Of a stretch of DNA of 30,506 nt, positions 1-8,374 are shown in pieces; positions within the stretch are counted from its first letter, which is position 1, and the number at the start of each line of letters is the position of its first letter. The notes below the pieces were generated by a model that saw only the letters and a list, made by a program, of their open reading frames with translations, made no database searches and was not told where the DNA came from. Source of the DNA: Scalindua sp964437425. Lineage in GTDB: Bacteria; Planctomycetota; Brocadiia; Brocadiales; Scalinduaceae. Where the stretch lies: the NCBI GenBank assembly GCA_964437425.1, contig CAYTGO010000038.1:1-30506 (forward strand), read 5' to 3'. Made by a program: the position numbers and the translations under genes.

Positions 1-119
1 ATTATTTAGCTTTAAATACCCCAAAAAATAGCTTTCGATGAAATACGATACAAAAAAGAGATTTAAATACAAATCACAATTCTAGCAGTAGCAAATAGCA
101 GACGGTAAGGAAATTTAGC

Positions 120-1001
120 ATGGAAAACAAAATAATAAATATACTCTATGTTGAGGATGAAATCGATCACGCAATTCTTATCGGCGAATTTATCAAAGAG
201 ATCAAGAATGTTAATTATGAAATGACACATGTACAGCAGCTTGATGAAGCGTTATTGGAAATTGATACTGAGCGTTATGATATTATAATGCTGGACTTGT
301 CCTTGCCTGACAAACAGGGAGTAGATACAATTACCACAGTTTGCGAGAGAGCACCAAATATTCCGGTTGTAGTGATGACAAGTATGAAAGATGAATCTAT
401 GGCAGTTAGGGCATTACAAAGAGGAGCCGAAGAGTATCTGGTCAAGGGGGAAATGAATAGTCATGCACTTTCACGTGTTTTACGATATGCTATCATGCGG
501 CACAAAGGTCGGGTAGAACTGCAATCTCTCTCACTTGTTGATGAGTTGACAAGCCTGTACAACCAGAGAGGTTTTATGCTTTTCGCCCAGCAACAGTTAA
601 GTATTGCAATACGAACTAAACGTGGAATGATACTCTTTCTTATCCACATTGAAGGTCTTAATGAGATCAATGAAAAACTTGGCAATCAGTATGAGGACAT
701 GGCTAAAATCGAAACTGCCAATATCCTCAAAGAAGCCTTTCGAGAATCTGACATTATAGCTCGCCATGGCAGAGATGAGTTTACAGCTATAGCAATAGAA
801 TCTTTTGATGCTAACAATGAAATTATAATAACACGTTTGCAGGATGAATTAGAGAACCGTAATAAACAGGAAAACCGCCAATATAAACTATCACTGTGTA
901 TAGGAAAGGCGTATTACGACACTGAGGAATTGTGCACTATAGAAGAGTTGATAGATCGTGCAAAACTGTCAATGCTTGAGCAAAAGAAGAACACATTATA
1001 A
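120..1001 (+). CDS. Response regulator with degenerate GGDEF domain
   Basis: The protein has 293 residues: a CheY-like receiver (about 7-125) joined to a GGDEF-type domain (about 135-288). The receiver keeps the acidic pair E12/D13, phospho-acceptor D59 in IIMLDLSLPD, T87 and K109, so phosphorylation by a histidine kinase is expected. The GGDEF domain is altered. The signature reads GRDEF at 217-221, and the upstream metal-binding segment, normally D-x-D, reads IHIEGL. It may therefore bind or sense nucleotide rather than make c-di-GMP. There is no N-terminal membrane segment, so it is cytoplasmic. The ATG start follows a TAAGGA-like ribosome site. No partner kinase is in view. Receiver identity is firm; cyclase activity is doubtful. 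Confidence 0.88.
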   Translation: MENKIINILYVEDEIDHAILIGEFIKEIKNVNYEMTHVQQLDEALLEIDTERYDIIMLDLSLPDKQGVDTITTVCERAPNIPVVVMTSMKDESMAVRALQRGAEEYLVKGEMNSHALSRVLRYAIMRHKGRVELQSLSLVDELTSLYNQRGFMLFAQQQLSIAIRTKRGMILFLIHIEGLNEINEKLGNQYEDMAKIETANILKEAFRESDIIARHGRDEFTAIAIESFDANNEIIITRLQDELENRNKQENRQYKLSLCIGKAYYDTEELCTIEELIDRAKLSMLEQKKNTL

Positions 1002-1082
1002 TATTAATTAATACGAGGTATTTCAAAATCACCTAACCTGGGAGAGACAGAACCAGGCAGAAGTCAATAAACCACAACGCTC

Positions 1083-1173
1083 AAATCCCAAAGAACAAAC
1101 AAATATCAAATTATAATGCCCAAACACCCAAAGTCAGTTTTTTCTATTTGAATTTGTTTGTTATTTGAGATTT
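1083..1173. repeat. AT-rich imperfect inverted repeat upstream of fumarase
   Basis: The left arm is 1083-1111 and the right arm 1146-1173. The reverse complement of the right arm matches the left arm over about 28 bases, with two substitutions and one or two changes near ACAAATATCAAAT. The central loop is about 34 bases. The element ends about 20 bases before the fumarase alpha ATG. It could be a mobile palindromic spacer (MITE- or REP-like), or a transcript hairpin that acts as a terminator for the gene upstream. There is no clean T-tract. Confidence 0.6.
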
Positions 1174-1193
1174 ATTCACCTTACAGAAATATT

Positions 1194-2036
1194 ATGCGTC
1201 AAATCAATACAGAACAGATAACAGAAATAATCGAAAAACTTTGTACGGATGCAAATTATAACCTGGGAGATGATCTCATCACTTCATTAAGGAGTGCCTT
1301 GGACAAAGAAGAATCTCCTCTGGGCAAAGAAGTAATTACGCAGCTATTAGAAAATGCAGAAATTGGCAGAAAAGAACAAGTCCCAGTTTGCCAGGATACC
1401 GGCTTTGCTATTATATTCATTGAACTTGGCCAGGAAGTAGTGCTCGCAGGAGGTGATTTGCGGGAAGCTGTCAACGAAGGAATAAGACGCGGCTACAAGA
1501 ACGGCTTACTACGCAAGTCAATTGTGAAAAACCCTATAGACCGTATCAACACAGGTGACAACACCCCGGCAGTAATCCATACAGATATAGTTCCTGGTGA
1601 CAAATTAAAAATCACTTTTGATGCAAAAGGTGGTGGGTGCGAAAATATGAGCCGTTCTGCTATGCTGACACCTGCACAGGGCAGAGATGGTGTGATAGAC
1701 TTTGTAGTAGAAACGGTAAGGACAGCAGGCGCAAATCCATGTCCGCCAATAATAGTGGGAGTCGGACTCGGAGGGACATTTGATTACTCTACCCTGTTAG
1801 CCAAGAAAGCAATATTACGCCCAGTGGGCAGTAGCAATAAAGACGAAACCATTGCCGGTTTGGAAGTTGAACTTTTAGAAAAGATCAATAAACTGGGGAT
1901 AGGGCCTCAAGGACTTGGTGGAAGGACAACGGCTTTAGCCGTGCAGGTAGAAACATTTCCCTGCCATATTGCCAGCTTACCGGTAGCCGTAAATATTGAG
2001 TGCCACTCACACAGGACTAAGACCGTTGTGATTTAA
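1194..2036 (+). CDS. Class I fumarate hydratase, alpha subunit
   Basis: This is the N-terminal subunit of the two-subunit, oxygen-sensitive [4Fe-4S] hydro-lyase that interconverts fumarate and malate (TtdA/FumA N-terminal family). Three cysteine contexts typical of the cluster ligands are present: VPVCQDTG, GGGCENMS and GANPCPP. The GVGLGGTFD and GRTTALAV segments are also typical. The reading frame is open upstream to a TTG at 1158, but that lies inside the inverted-repeat arm. The ATG at 1194 gives MRQINTEQI and 280 residues, the usual family length. The beta subunit follows directly, so the two are probably co-transcribed. A tartrate dehydratase role cannot be excluded, but fumarase fits better in a general anaerobe. 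Confidence 0.93.
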   Translation: MRQINTEQITEIIEKLCTDANYNLGDDLITSLRSALDKEESPLGKEVITQLLENAEIGRKEQVPVCQDTGFAIIFIELGQEVVLAGGDLREAVNEGIRRGYKNGLLRKSIVKNPIDRINTGDNTPAVIHTDIVPGDKLKITFDAKGGGCENMSRSAMLTPAQGRDGVIDFVVETVRTAGANPCPPIIVGVGLGGTFDYSTLLAKKAILRPVGSSNKDETIAGLEVELLEKINKLGIGPQGLGGRTTALAVQVETFPCHIASLPVAVNIECHSHRTKTVVI

Positions 2037-2087
2037 TTGTATGGGAATTTCAAAAGAAGCTCACGAAAAGACAAAAAGATATCTATT

Positions 2088-2648
2088 ATGACTGAATATA
2101 TTGATCTGAAGACACCATTAGATAATTCTACTATTGAAAATCTGAAAGCCGGAGATAAAGTCAGAATCAGTGGAGTATTATACACAGCCAGAGATGCTGC
2201 TCACAAACGACTCATAGAGATGGTTGAAGCTGGTAATGATTTACCTTTTGATGTAAAAGGGCAATTGCTCTATTACGTTGGCCCTACTCCTGCAAAACCC
2301 GGACAGGTAATAGGATCTGCAGGCCCCACTACAAGCTACAGAATGGACACGTATGCTCCTACTCTTATCAAAATGGGTTTAAAGGGAACGATCGGGAAGG
2401 GTAGTAGATCAAAAGAGGTAATTGAAGCGATGGAAAAGTATAAAGCCGTCTATTTTGCCGCAGTTGGTGGTGCTGCAGCCCTGATTGCAAAGACAATAAA
2501 GAAGGTAGAAATTATTGCATTTGACGATCTCGGAACTGAAGCCATTCGTAAGATGGAAGTAGAAAACTTTCCGGCAATTGTCGTAAATGACACAAATGGT
2601 GGTGATTTATACGATATAGGCAGGGGAAAATACAAGCTACCCTTATAA
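2088..2648 (+). CDS. Class I fumarate hydratase, beta subunit
   Basis: This is the C-terminal subunit of the two-subunit fumarase (Fumerase_C family), 186 residues. Family motifs include the N-terminal LKTPLD, the ISGVLYTARDAAHKR stretch, the YVGPTPAKPG and SAGPTTSYRMD segments, and GKGSRSKEV. The frame is open up to the end of the alpha gene, but the ATG at 2088 (MTEYIDLKTP) matches the usual length and leaves a 51-base gap. With the alpha subunit it should form the active hydratase of the TCA cycle, in either direction. Specificity for fumarate rather than tartrate is inferred from context. Confidence 0.92.
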   Translation: MTEYIDLKTPLDNSTIENLKAGDKVRISGVLYTARDAAHKRLIEMVEAGNDLPFDVKGQLLYYVGPTPAKPGQVIGSAGPTTSYRMDTYAPTLIKMGLKGTIGKGSRSKEVIEAMEKYKAVYFAAVGGAAALIAKTIKKVEIIAFDDLGTEAIRKMEVENFPAIVVNDTNGGDLYDIGRGKYKLPL

Positions 2649-2734
2649 CTCTTTTGATGCACTCAAAATACCAGAAGCTGTGAACCAAAACCCTGGATAT
2701 CTTGTGAAATCAAGGAAGCCCCCCTTCTGGATTC

Positions 2735-3154
2735 TTACAATATTTTCTCCAATTCTGAAGCTGCAAATCCTACAATTGCAGAACAGAACTTCCTTCTTTC
2801 AGGAGTTTTAAATGTTCCTTTTTCTCTCCATGTACATGTCAATCCGCTACAATCCTGTTTCTTATATCTTTCATTAAACTTCGTTAAAAAATCATTAACC
2901 TTTTCAAAAACCCCTGTGTTATCGTCCGCAATATCTACTCGTCCATATTTTAAACCTATTGCTATAACGGAACCGGTTATCGCACCACAGACTTTCCCCG
3001 AACCTCCCATACCTGTTCCAAAACCTGTAGTACATTTGAGAACCTCTTCAGGAAATTCACCAATAATGTTTTCTTCCTTAATTGCATGAAGTATACTTTC
3101 GGCACAGGCAAAACCCTTCAGATAATTCTCTTTAGCCTTTTCAGGAAAAGACAT
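2735..3154 (-). CDS. C_GCAxxG_C_C family redox-type protein
   Basis: A 139-residue cytoplasmic protein of the C_GCAxxG_C_C family, named for its spaced cysteines. Visible here are FACAESIL, GMGGSGKVCGAITGS, the QDCSGLTC pair and RKFCSAIVG near the C-terminus. The conserved Cys and Gly pattern suggests metal or redox chemistry, but the biochemical role of the family is not well established. An in-frame TTG two codons upstream is too close to the ribosome site. The ATG at 3154 sits seven bases after GGAG, so it is preferred. It converges with the fumarase genes, with about 86 bases between stop codons, and is not part of their operon. Confidence 0.85.
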   Translation of the reverse strand: MSFPEKAKENYLKGFACAESILHAIKEENIIGEFPEEVLKCTTGFGTGMGGSGKVCGAITGSVIAIGLKYGRVDIADDNTGVFEKVNDFLTKFNERYKKQDCSGLTCTWREKGTFKTPERRKFCSAIVGFAASELEKIL

Positions 3155-3324
3155 ATTCAATCTCCTTTTACTGTTATGCTGCCAATGTCAATCTGCTAAC
3201 TTAAATGGTCTATTATATTACGAAAGCGGATTAACGTACATCTAAAAAACGCAAAAAGAGCTGATAACACAAAATGACTTTGCAATTTATCTGCTTTACG
3301 ATATAACATGAGAACTTCTAATGA

Positions 3325-4323
3325 ATGCTAAAATCATTTGAATTTCCTATGCAAAAATTTAACTCAAAAGAGACAAAAGACGGTAATTTGAATTTTAGAA
3401 AACTGTTAGGAAACAGGTTACTAATCATACTATTTGCATACCTCTCTATCCTTACATTCGGCCATAATCATATTTCTTTCGCTACTGAACAAACTACAGA
3501 GCAAGAAGAATACAAAGTTATAGATGACCTCGTCGTTAACAGCAGGAACAAATTCAAGACAGTGATCCATGAAAGTGAAACAGTAGGAATATCAGAAATG
3601 AGGAAGCTCATAGCAAGCTCACTAATAGAGGAGTCCTGGGCATATTTACCACATCAAAAAAAATGGATTGAGATCGGTCGCAACGAAGAAACAGAAAAGA
3701 AGATAGACAAACGCTACATAACTAAAGCAAAGCTTGATGTTCAGTTGTTGAACAAATTAATGAACGAAAACAACAACATGGTCTTATACCATTTTCATCC
3801 GTCCCATTCCCTCTCTTTAGAAGATAAGATTAGAAAACAAGAAGAAAGTGGTACATCCATGAAAAGCAATAAGATTGAGAAAGAAAGAGTAAAGTTATTA
3901 ATCAAAAGTGCTTACCCCTCCAGATCAGACCTATTAAATATGATTGGAAACACAATGGAATTTTTTGAAAGAAACACTGAAGGAAATATCACATTTAAAG
4001 TGTGTTCACATTATGGCATTACTGAATATTATCTGACTGATGAGGGAATGGAACACCTGCACACGGACAATTCCCTTAAGCAAATTTTATGGGTAAAAGA
4101 GATAAGTTCATCAGCAAATATCGAGGCAAATGTCAAAGGAGAAATTCTGGAGATGAATCCCATGGAAACAAGAGACCCGCTAAAGAGAATTAAGATGAGT
4201 CCTAAACGAAAGAGAAAACCTGTGTCCAGATATATAATAATTGATCCGCTAACCAAGATCCAGAGAGCTATTGATACAATGAATGACAAGCATATAAGAG
4301 TAACATTCACACCGTACCATTAA
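3325..4323 (+). CDS. Exported protein with possible JAMM-like metal motif
   Basis: 332 residues, family not recognised with certainty. A hydrophobic stretch at about 31-45, followed by polar residues and SFATE, looks like a signal peptide with a long N-region; starting at Met9 would shorten it. The middle has YHFHPS (H156, H158, P159) and, about 40 residues later, YPSRSD (S199, D202), with glutamates at 102/103. This resembles the E...HxHP...SxxD signature of JAB/JAMM metallopeptidases, with an expanded charged loop between the two halves. The C-terminal third is basic around RKRKP. It stands alone, with no strong Shine-Dalgarno sequence. The motif match is by eye, so peptidase function is only a hypothesis. 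Confidence 0.7.
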   Translation: MLKSFEFPMQKFNSKETKDGNLNFRKLLGNRLLIILFAYLSILTFGHNHISFATEQTTEQEEYKVIDDLVVNSRNKFKTVIHESETVGISEMRKLIASSLIEESWAYLPHQKKWIEIGRNEETEKKIDKRYITKAKLDVQLLNKLMNENNNMVLYHFHPSHSLSLEDKIRKQEESGTSMKSNKIEKERVKLLIKSAYPSRSDLLNMIGNTMEFFERNTEGNITFKVCSHYGITEYYLTDEGMEHLHTDNSLKQILWVKEISSSANIEANVKGEILEMNPMETRDPLKRIKMSPKRKRKPVSRYIIIDPLTKIQRAIDTMNDKHIRVTFTPYH

Positions 4324-4500
4324 TGTTAAATACCACTAAATAACACATGCCTACTTAAATATATTATTGCGGAAATAATTTCCTTTTTCTGGTAATACTA
4401 TTTGGATAATTCTTAAACAGAGTCATCTATTAAATATACATTTTCAATACACAAAATATTGAGCTATTGTTACCTATCCTATAGACACCAAGAACTTACG

Positions 4501-4550
4501 AAAAGCCGAATAGTTTCTTTGCCAGATTCTCTACGTACGGTACGGCTTTT
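4501..4550. other. Inverted repeat in intergenic region
   Basis: AAAAGCCG at 4501-4508 pairs exactly with CGGCTTTT at 4543-4550, an 8-bp stem with a 34-base loop that contains ACGTACGGTACGG. It lies in the 293-base gap between the exported JAMM-like gene and the small ORF at 4617. A weak terminator or leader structure is possible. Nothing else is recognised in this gap. Confidence 0.3.
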
Positions 4551-4616
4551 GCGATTCATCACTAATATAAAAAATCTGCTAAATTCACCTTTTTTATGAT
4601 TAAGGAGGAAACAGTG

Positions 4617-4793
4617 ATGAAAAGCTACTTCGACGAACACGTAAAAAATGATGAAAGTTATGATGATATTTATCCATCAATTGTGAAACAGCAACCATCG
4701 CTTTTTAAAAAGATAGTTCTACGTCTATCTTTTAGTTTTGAACGTATATGGAATAGAGCATGTCATTCAAAGAAGCCAGGAAGTTGCTTGTAG
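4617..4793 (+). CDS. Small hypothetical protein (58 aa)
   Basis: A short ORF starting at the ATG at 4617, preceded by a near-consensus AAGGAGG ribosome site eight bases upstream. That ribosome site is the main reason to believe it is translated. The product MKSYFDEHVKN... is acidic in its first third and basic and aromatic in its last third (FERIWNRACHSKK), with no clear membrane segment. It ends in KPGSCL. No family is recognised and neighbours on both sides are unrelated. An upstream in-frame ATG at 4596 lies before the ribosome site and is unlikely to be used. Confidence 0.5.
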   Translation: MKSYFDEHVKNDESYDDIYPSIVKQQPSLFKKIVLRLSFSFERIWNRACHSKKPGSCL

Positions 4794-4915
4794 TATTAGA
4801 GCTCTAGCTCCCCTGTCCAAATTAAACAGTCTACATATAGTTCAAAACGTGCAATTAAGCCTAACACCTGTGCGTGCAGAATGCTAATTACACATGTCTG
4901 TTAAAGTCGGGCTGA

Positions 4916-5632
4916 TTACTCCACTCTATTATATTTTGTAGTTGGCCCATCAGGTCCGTCTTTCTTCCTCGGCTCGTCTGTTAATGAGAATGCATTTTCA
5001 GATACAGAAACCTTAAAGTAGCTTGGTGGCCTTCGACTCGCCACAGAGTCGTCTCTAAAATCGAACTTTATACGATCTGCTTCAATAATCTGATAATTGC
5101 CGTTTAACTTCACCGAATTCCCCCTTGGACCTTCAGTAACAATTGTCACCGTACCATTATCATGGAAATCATAGGATTCAGTCTCTAATTTATTGATCCA
5201 CTTGCCATACAATTGCTTTTCAATCTCGATATATGGCCTATTCTCTGCAACAACAGACTTAACAGCCAAATCGGCTTCCGGCTTATCCTTGGCTATAGCT
5301 TCTTTCTCACTGGAAGGATCAGTAAGAATTGCTGCTCCATGCCCTCGCAATCTACCAAGAAAATTATTTCCAAACTTTTCCATCATCTCCGCCTCTTTGC
5401 CAGCTGTTGTACCCGTCTCATCTGTTGCCGTTGCAGAAGTTGCAGATGCCTCATTTTCTACTGTACTGGTTTGGGGAACAATACGCTCTTCAGATTCTGT
5501 TTTGTCAGGTGTAAGCTCTGCAACCAGTGGTTCTGAAGTAACGGCATTATTGGTGGTCTGACATCCATAAGCGGCAAACAACAGGAACACCGCAAAAAAA
5601 GACTTATATAATAATTTCAGTGTAACTTTCAT
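4916..5632 (-). CDS. Lipoprotein with C-terminal lipocalin-like domain
   Basis: 238 residues. The N-terminus has a basic start, a hydrophobic core and a lipobox-like AAYGC with C24, followed by polar QTTNN, so lipid attachment in the envelope is expected. Residues 25-85 are low complexity and rich in Thr, Glu, Ala and Ser, probably a flexible tether. The C-terminal 100 residues contain LYGKWI, an FHDNGTVTIV strand and GNYQII, typical of small beta-barrel domains of the lipocalin-like or DUF5640-like type. A ligand cannot be assigned. It is transcribed divergently from the phosphatidylserine decarboxylase gene, with 286 bases between them. Confidence 0.75.
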   Translation of the reverse strand: MKVTLKLLYKSFFAVFLLFAAYGCQTTNNAVTSEPLVAELTPDKTESEERIVPQTSTVENEASATSATATDETGTTAGKEAEMMEKFGNNFLGRLRGHGAAILTDPSSEKEAIAKDKPEADLAVKSVVAENRPYIEIEKQLYGKWINKLETESYDFHDNGTVTIVTEGPRGNSVKLNGNYQIIEADRIKFDFRDDSVASRRPPSYFKVSVSENAFSLTDEPRKKDGPDGPTTKYNRVE

Positions 5633-5732
5633 TTTTTAGATTCTCCATATGGTACTTGTTCATAGATTGATTTCATGTAGGAAAACATATTACTACTATT
5701 AATAAGGGCTGTAAAGAAATAACTCGATTAGA

Positions 5733-5772
5733 TTGACATTAGGTTGACATGTAAATGTTTATATGCTAGAAA
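5733..5772 (+). promoter_or_regulatory. Twin TTGACAT repeats, possible promoter or operator
   Basis: TTGACAT occurs at 5733-5739 and again at 5744-5750, exactly 11 bases apart, one helical turn. The second copy is a good -35 hexamer with a weak TAGAAA 17 bases downstream. The geometry resembles direct-repeat activator boxes of the PhoP type, but no regulator is in view. It lies about 170 bases upstream of the decarboxylase gene. Confidence 0.3.
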
Positions 5773-5918
5773 ATAACGTACTTTGCTGGCAGAAATCAGT
5801 GTGTATATCGCACAAACCTCAACCGGTAAACCACAATCTTCAATCTGTTCTATTTTACCTTTTATCATCATTTAAATGATGATTTTACATTATATAAAGT
5901 GTCAGGAGTGTTATTTTT

Positions 5919-6575
5919 ATGAGATTCCCTTTTGCTGAATATGGTACCAAAGAACTCTCGTTTTTTGGAATGTTCTTGTTTGTAATGATAGTTTTGAGCC
6001 TCTTTTTTTATCCGTTGGCAAGTATACCTTTTTTAATATTCCTATCTTTTGTTTTGTATTTCTTCAGGGATCCCGAAAGAAATATCCCTGATGGAGAAAA
6101 CAATTTAGTCTCTCCTGCTGATGGTAACATAATTGCAATTTCGCACGTGCAAGAGGACAACTATTTAAAATGCAAGGCATTAAAGATAGCAATATTCATG
6201 TCTGTATTCAGCGTTCACGTCAATAGAATTTCATACAGCGGAAAGGTGGAGTTTGTCAAACATGTACCCGGGAAGTTCCTGGATGCACGTTCTCCTGATT
6301 GCTCAGAAATGAATGAACATAATCTTATGGGAATTTTGACAGGAGATGGAAAAACAAAAATAATGATAAAACAGGTTGCCGGGAAGGTAGCCAGAAGAAT
6401 TGTGTGTGACTGTACCGTTGGACAGGATGTTGAACGAGGCAAGAGGTTCGGTATGATTAAGTTCGGTTCCAGACTGGAGGTCTACATTCCTGAAGAAGCA
6501 GCTTTTGAAATAGCTATCAAGCAGGGACAAATGGTATCCGCAGGGTCTACTATACTGGGTACACTGAAAATATGA
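5919..6575 (+). CDS. psd: Phosphatidylserine decarboxylase (short pyruvoyl type)
   Basis: 218 residues, the usual size for the short Psd class. The proenzyme cleaves itself to form a pyruvoyl group and converts phosphatidylserine to phosphatidylethanolamine at the membrane. The self-cleavage site is visible as KFGSRLEV, with cleavage expected between G183 and S184. Conserved FFRDPER, SPADG (D68) and FSVHVNR (H100) are present. Two hydrophobic segments at about 12-30 and 35-49 anchor it. The ATG follows AGGAG at a good distance. Riboflavin synthase and pdxA follow on the same strand. No phosphatidylserine synthase gene is in the window. Confidence 0.93.
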   Translation: MRFPFAEYGTKELSFFGMFLFVMIVLSLFFYPLASIPFLIFLSFVLYFFRDPERNIPDGENNLVSPADGNIIAISHVQEDNYLKCKALKIAIFMSVFSVHVNRISYSGKVEFVKHVPGKFLDARSPDCSEMNEHNLMGILTGDGKTKIMIKQVAGKVARRIVCDCTVGQDVERGKRFGMIKFGSRLEVYIPEEAAFEIAIKQGQMVSAGSTILGTLKI

Positions 6576-6662
6576 TGCACTGTTAACCGCTTTGTGAACA
6601 GAAAATAAGATGAGCAAGATTGCTGGTAACAATATACTATTTTATGTTTTTTGAAATGAAAA

Positions 6663-7307
6663 ATGTTTACAGGTATAATTGAACACTTAGGTAAAGTAAA
6701 ACAGGTAAGTCAACAGGCGAATTCAGCAGTTATTGCCGTTGATATAGGACCATTAAAGGATGGTGTTGTTCCAGGTGATAGCATAGCCATAAACGGAGCT
6801 TGCCTGACAGTAACACAGATAAAGGGTACTGCAGTACATTTTGATGTTTCAGGAGAAACATTAAGCAAAACTGCCATTGGTGATTTATGCACATCTGATA
6901 ATGTAAACATAGAGAGATCACTGAAGATAGGCGACAAACTCGGTGGGCATTTTGTAACTGGGCATGTCGATTGTGTTGGCACAATTAATAAAATAGAAAA
7001 CGAACCCGGCCAATGTACTGTTTGGTTTTCTGTAAGTAACGATATCTCAAACATGATGATTAAAAAAGGGTCTGTGGCCATAGACGGGATTAGCTTAACA
7101 ATTGTAGATCTCAAGGAGAAGTTGTTTTCTGTCGCTCTTATTCCATTTACGCTTGAAGCCACTACATTAGGGTTCAAAAAAGCAGGTCAGAAGGTCAACA
7201 TAGAGACAGATATGTTAGGTAAATGGGTAAAGAGGATATTAACAACTAATGACAATACTACATCAGGAATAACAGAAGAGATGTTAAAGGAAAAAGGGTT
7301 CATGTGA
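6663..7307 (+). CDS. ribE: Riboflavin synthase, alpha subunit
   Basis: 214 residues with two lumazine-binding repeats. The N-terminal MFTGIIEHLG motif is diagnostic, and the second repeat begins at HFVTGHVDCVG (about residue 97). The enzyme dismutates two 6,7-dimethyl-8-ribityllumazine molecules into riboflavin and a pyrimidine. CLTV in the first repeat and ISLTIVD in the second are also typical. No FMN riboswitch is visible in the 87-base upstream gap, and the other rib genes are not in the window. It lies between psd and pdxA on the same strand. Confidence 0.95.
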   Translation: MFTGIIEHLGKVKQVSQQANSAVIAVDIGPLKDGVVPGDSIAINGACLTVTQIKGTAVHFDVSGETLSKTAIGDLCTSDNVNIERSLKIGDKLGGHFVTGHVDCVGTINKIENEPGQCTVWFSVSNDISNMMIKKGSVAIDGISLTIVDLKEKLFSVALIPFTLEATTLGFKKAGQKVNIETDMLGKWVKRILTTNDNTTSGITEEMLKEKGFM

Positions 7308-7371
7308 AACCGATAGTTTACAACCTGAATTGTGTGAATTGCGTAGTTGAGTATAGCCCACCAAAAAAACT

Positions 7372-8346
7372 ATGAAACCTGAAGTTAAAGAAGAAAGCTT
7401 AATTGGAATAACAATGGGAGATCCCGGTGGTATAGGCCCGGAAGTTATCCTTAAAGCATTGACATCGCCAGAGATAAGGGCTGCAGCAAATTATGTAGTG
7501 ATTGGTTCTGAAAAGGTTTTGAGTAATATTTCAGACAGAGTCCTGACAGATAACATAAGCGTATTAGACCTGGATAACTTTACAGTTAATAATACCCTGA
7601 TGCACAAACCCCTGCCAGAAAGCGGCAAGGCATCCGTAGAATATATTCTAAAGGGACTCGATCTGGCGCTTAACGGAAAAATAGATGCACTTGTAACAGC
7701 GCCAATAAGTAAAGAAGCAATCAAACTGGCTGGTTTTAATTATGCTGGACACACGGAGTTACTCAAAGAGAAGACGTCTGTAGAAAATGTAGTAATGTTC
7801 ATGGTTGGAAAAGGACTTAGAGTTGCGTTTGTCACTACTCACCTTGCAGTAAATGAAATATCCGAAGCTTTAAACCAGGAAAATGTATTTTCCACCATAC
7901 AAATAACAGCAACAGGGCTTAAAACATTTTTTGGTATAGATCAACCGAGGATTGCAGTTTGCGGTTTAAATCCACATTGCGGTGACGGTGACCGCTTCGG
8001 TACGGAAGAGAGGGATGTTATCATACCTGCAATAGAGCGTGCACAGGAAATGGGGATTAATTGCCAAGGACCTCTATCCGCTGACACAGTCTTCAACAAA
8101 GCACTCAATGGAGAGTTTGATATTGTTGTAGTCCAATTTCACGATCAGGGGGCTATCCCCATAAAAATGCATGCATTTGATTCCGGAGTAAATATTACGC
8201 TTGGCATACCTGCTATCAGGACTTCACCCACACACGGTACCGCCTTTGATATAGCAGGCAAAGGTATTGCAGATCCAGGTTCAATGATTGAAGCAATAAA
8301 AACGGCAGTTATGATGGTGGAAACACGTAAACATTTATTTGTGTAG
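7372..8346 (+). CDS. pdxA: 4-hydroxythreonine-4-phosphate dehydrogenase
   Basis: 324 residues, full length. PdxA oxidises 4-phosphohydroxy-L-threonine with NAD(P) in the DXP-dependent pyridoxal phosphate pathway. Conserved features are GITMGDPGGIGPE at the N-terminus, the YAGHTELL histidine, GLNPHCGDGDRFG and the QFHDQGAIPIK histidine, three places where metal-binding histidines of the family lie. The C-terminal TSPTHGTAFD is also typical. Four related PdxA-like families exist that act in other pathways, but the motifs fit the biosynthetic group. There is no strong Shine-Dalgarno sequence, and it may be read through from ribE 64 bases upstream. Confidence 0.93.
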   Translation: MKPEVKEESLIGITMGDPGGIGPEVILKALTSPEIRAAANYVVIGSEKVLSNISDRVLTDNISVLDLDNFTVNNTLMHKPLPESGKASVEYILKGLDLALNGKIDALVTAPISKEAIKLAGFNYAGHTELLKEKTSVENVVMFMVGKGLRVAFVTTHLAVNEISEALNQENVFSTIQITATGLKTFFGIDQPRIAVCGLNPHCGDGDRFGTEERDVIIPAIERAQEMGINCQGPLSADTVFNKALNGEFDIVVVQFHDQGAIPIKMHAFDSGVNITLGIPAIRTSPTHGTAFDIAGKGIADPGSMIEAIKTAVMMVETRKHLFV

Positions 8347-8374
8347 CAGAAAAAACTGAAAAAGGAGCGAAAAT

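Noticed and set aside
6576..6662. FMN riboswitch before riboflavin synthase
   Set aside because: The gap is only 87 bases and shows no conserved RFN-type helices.
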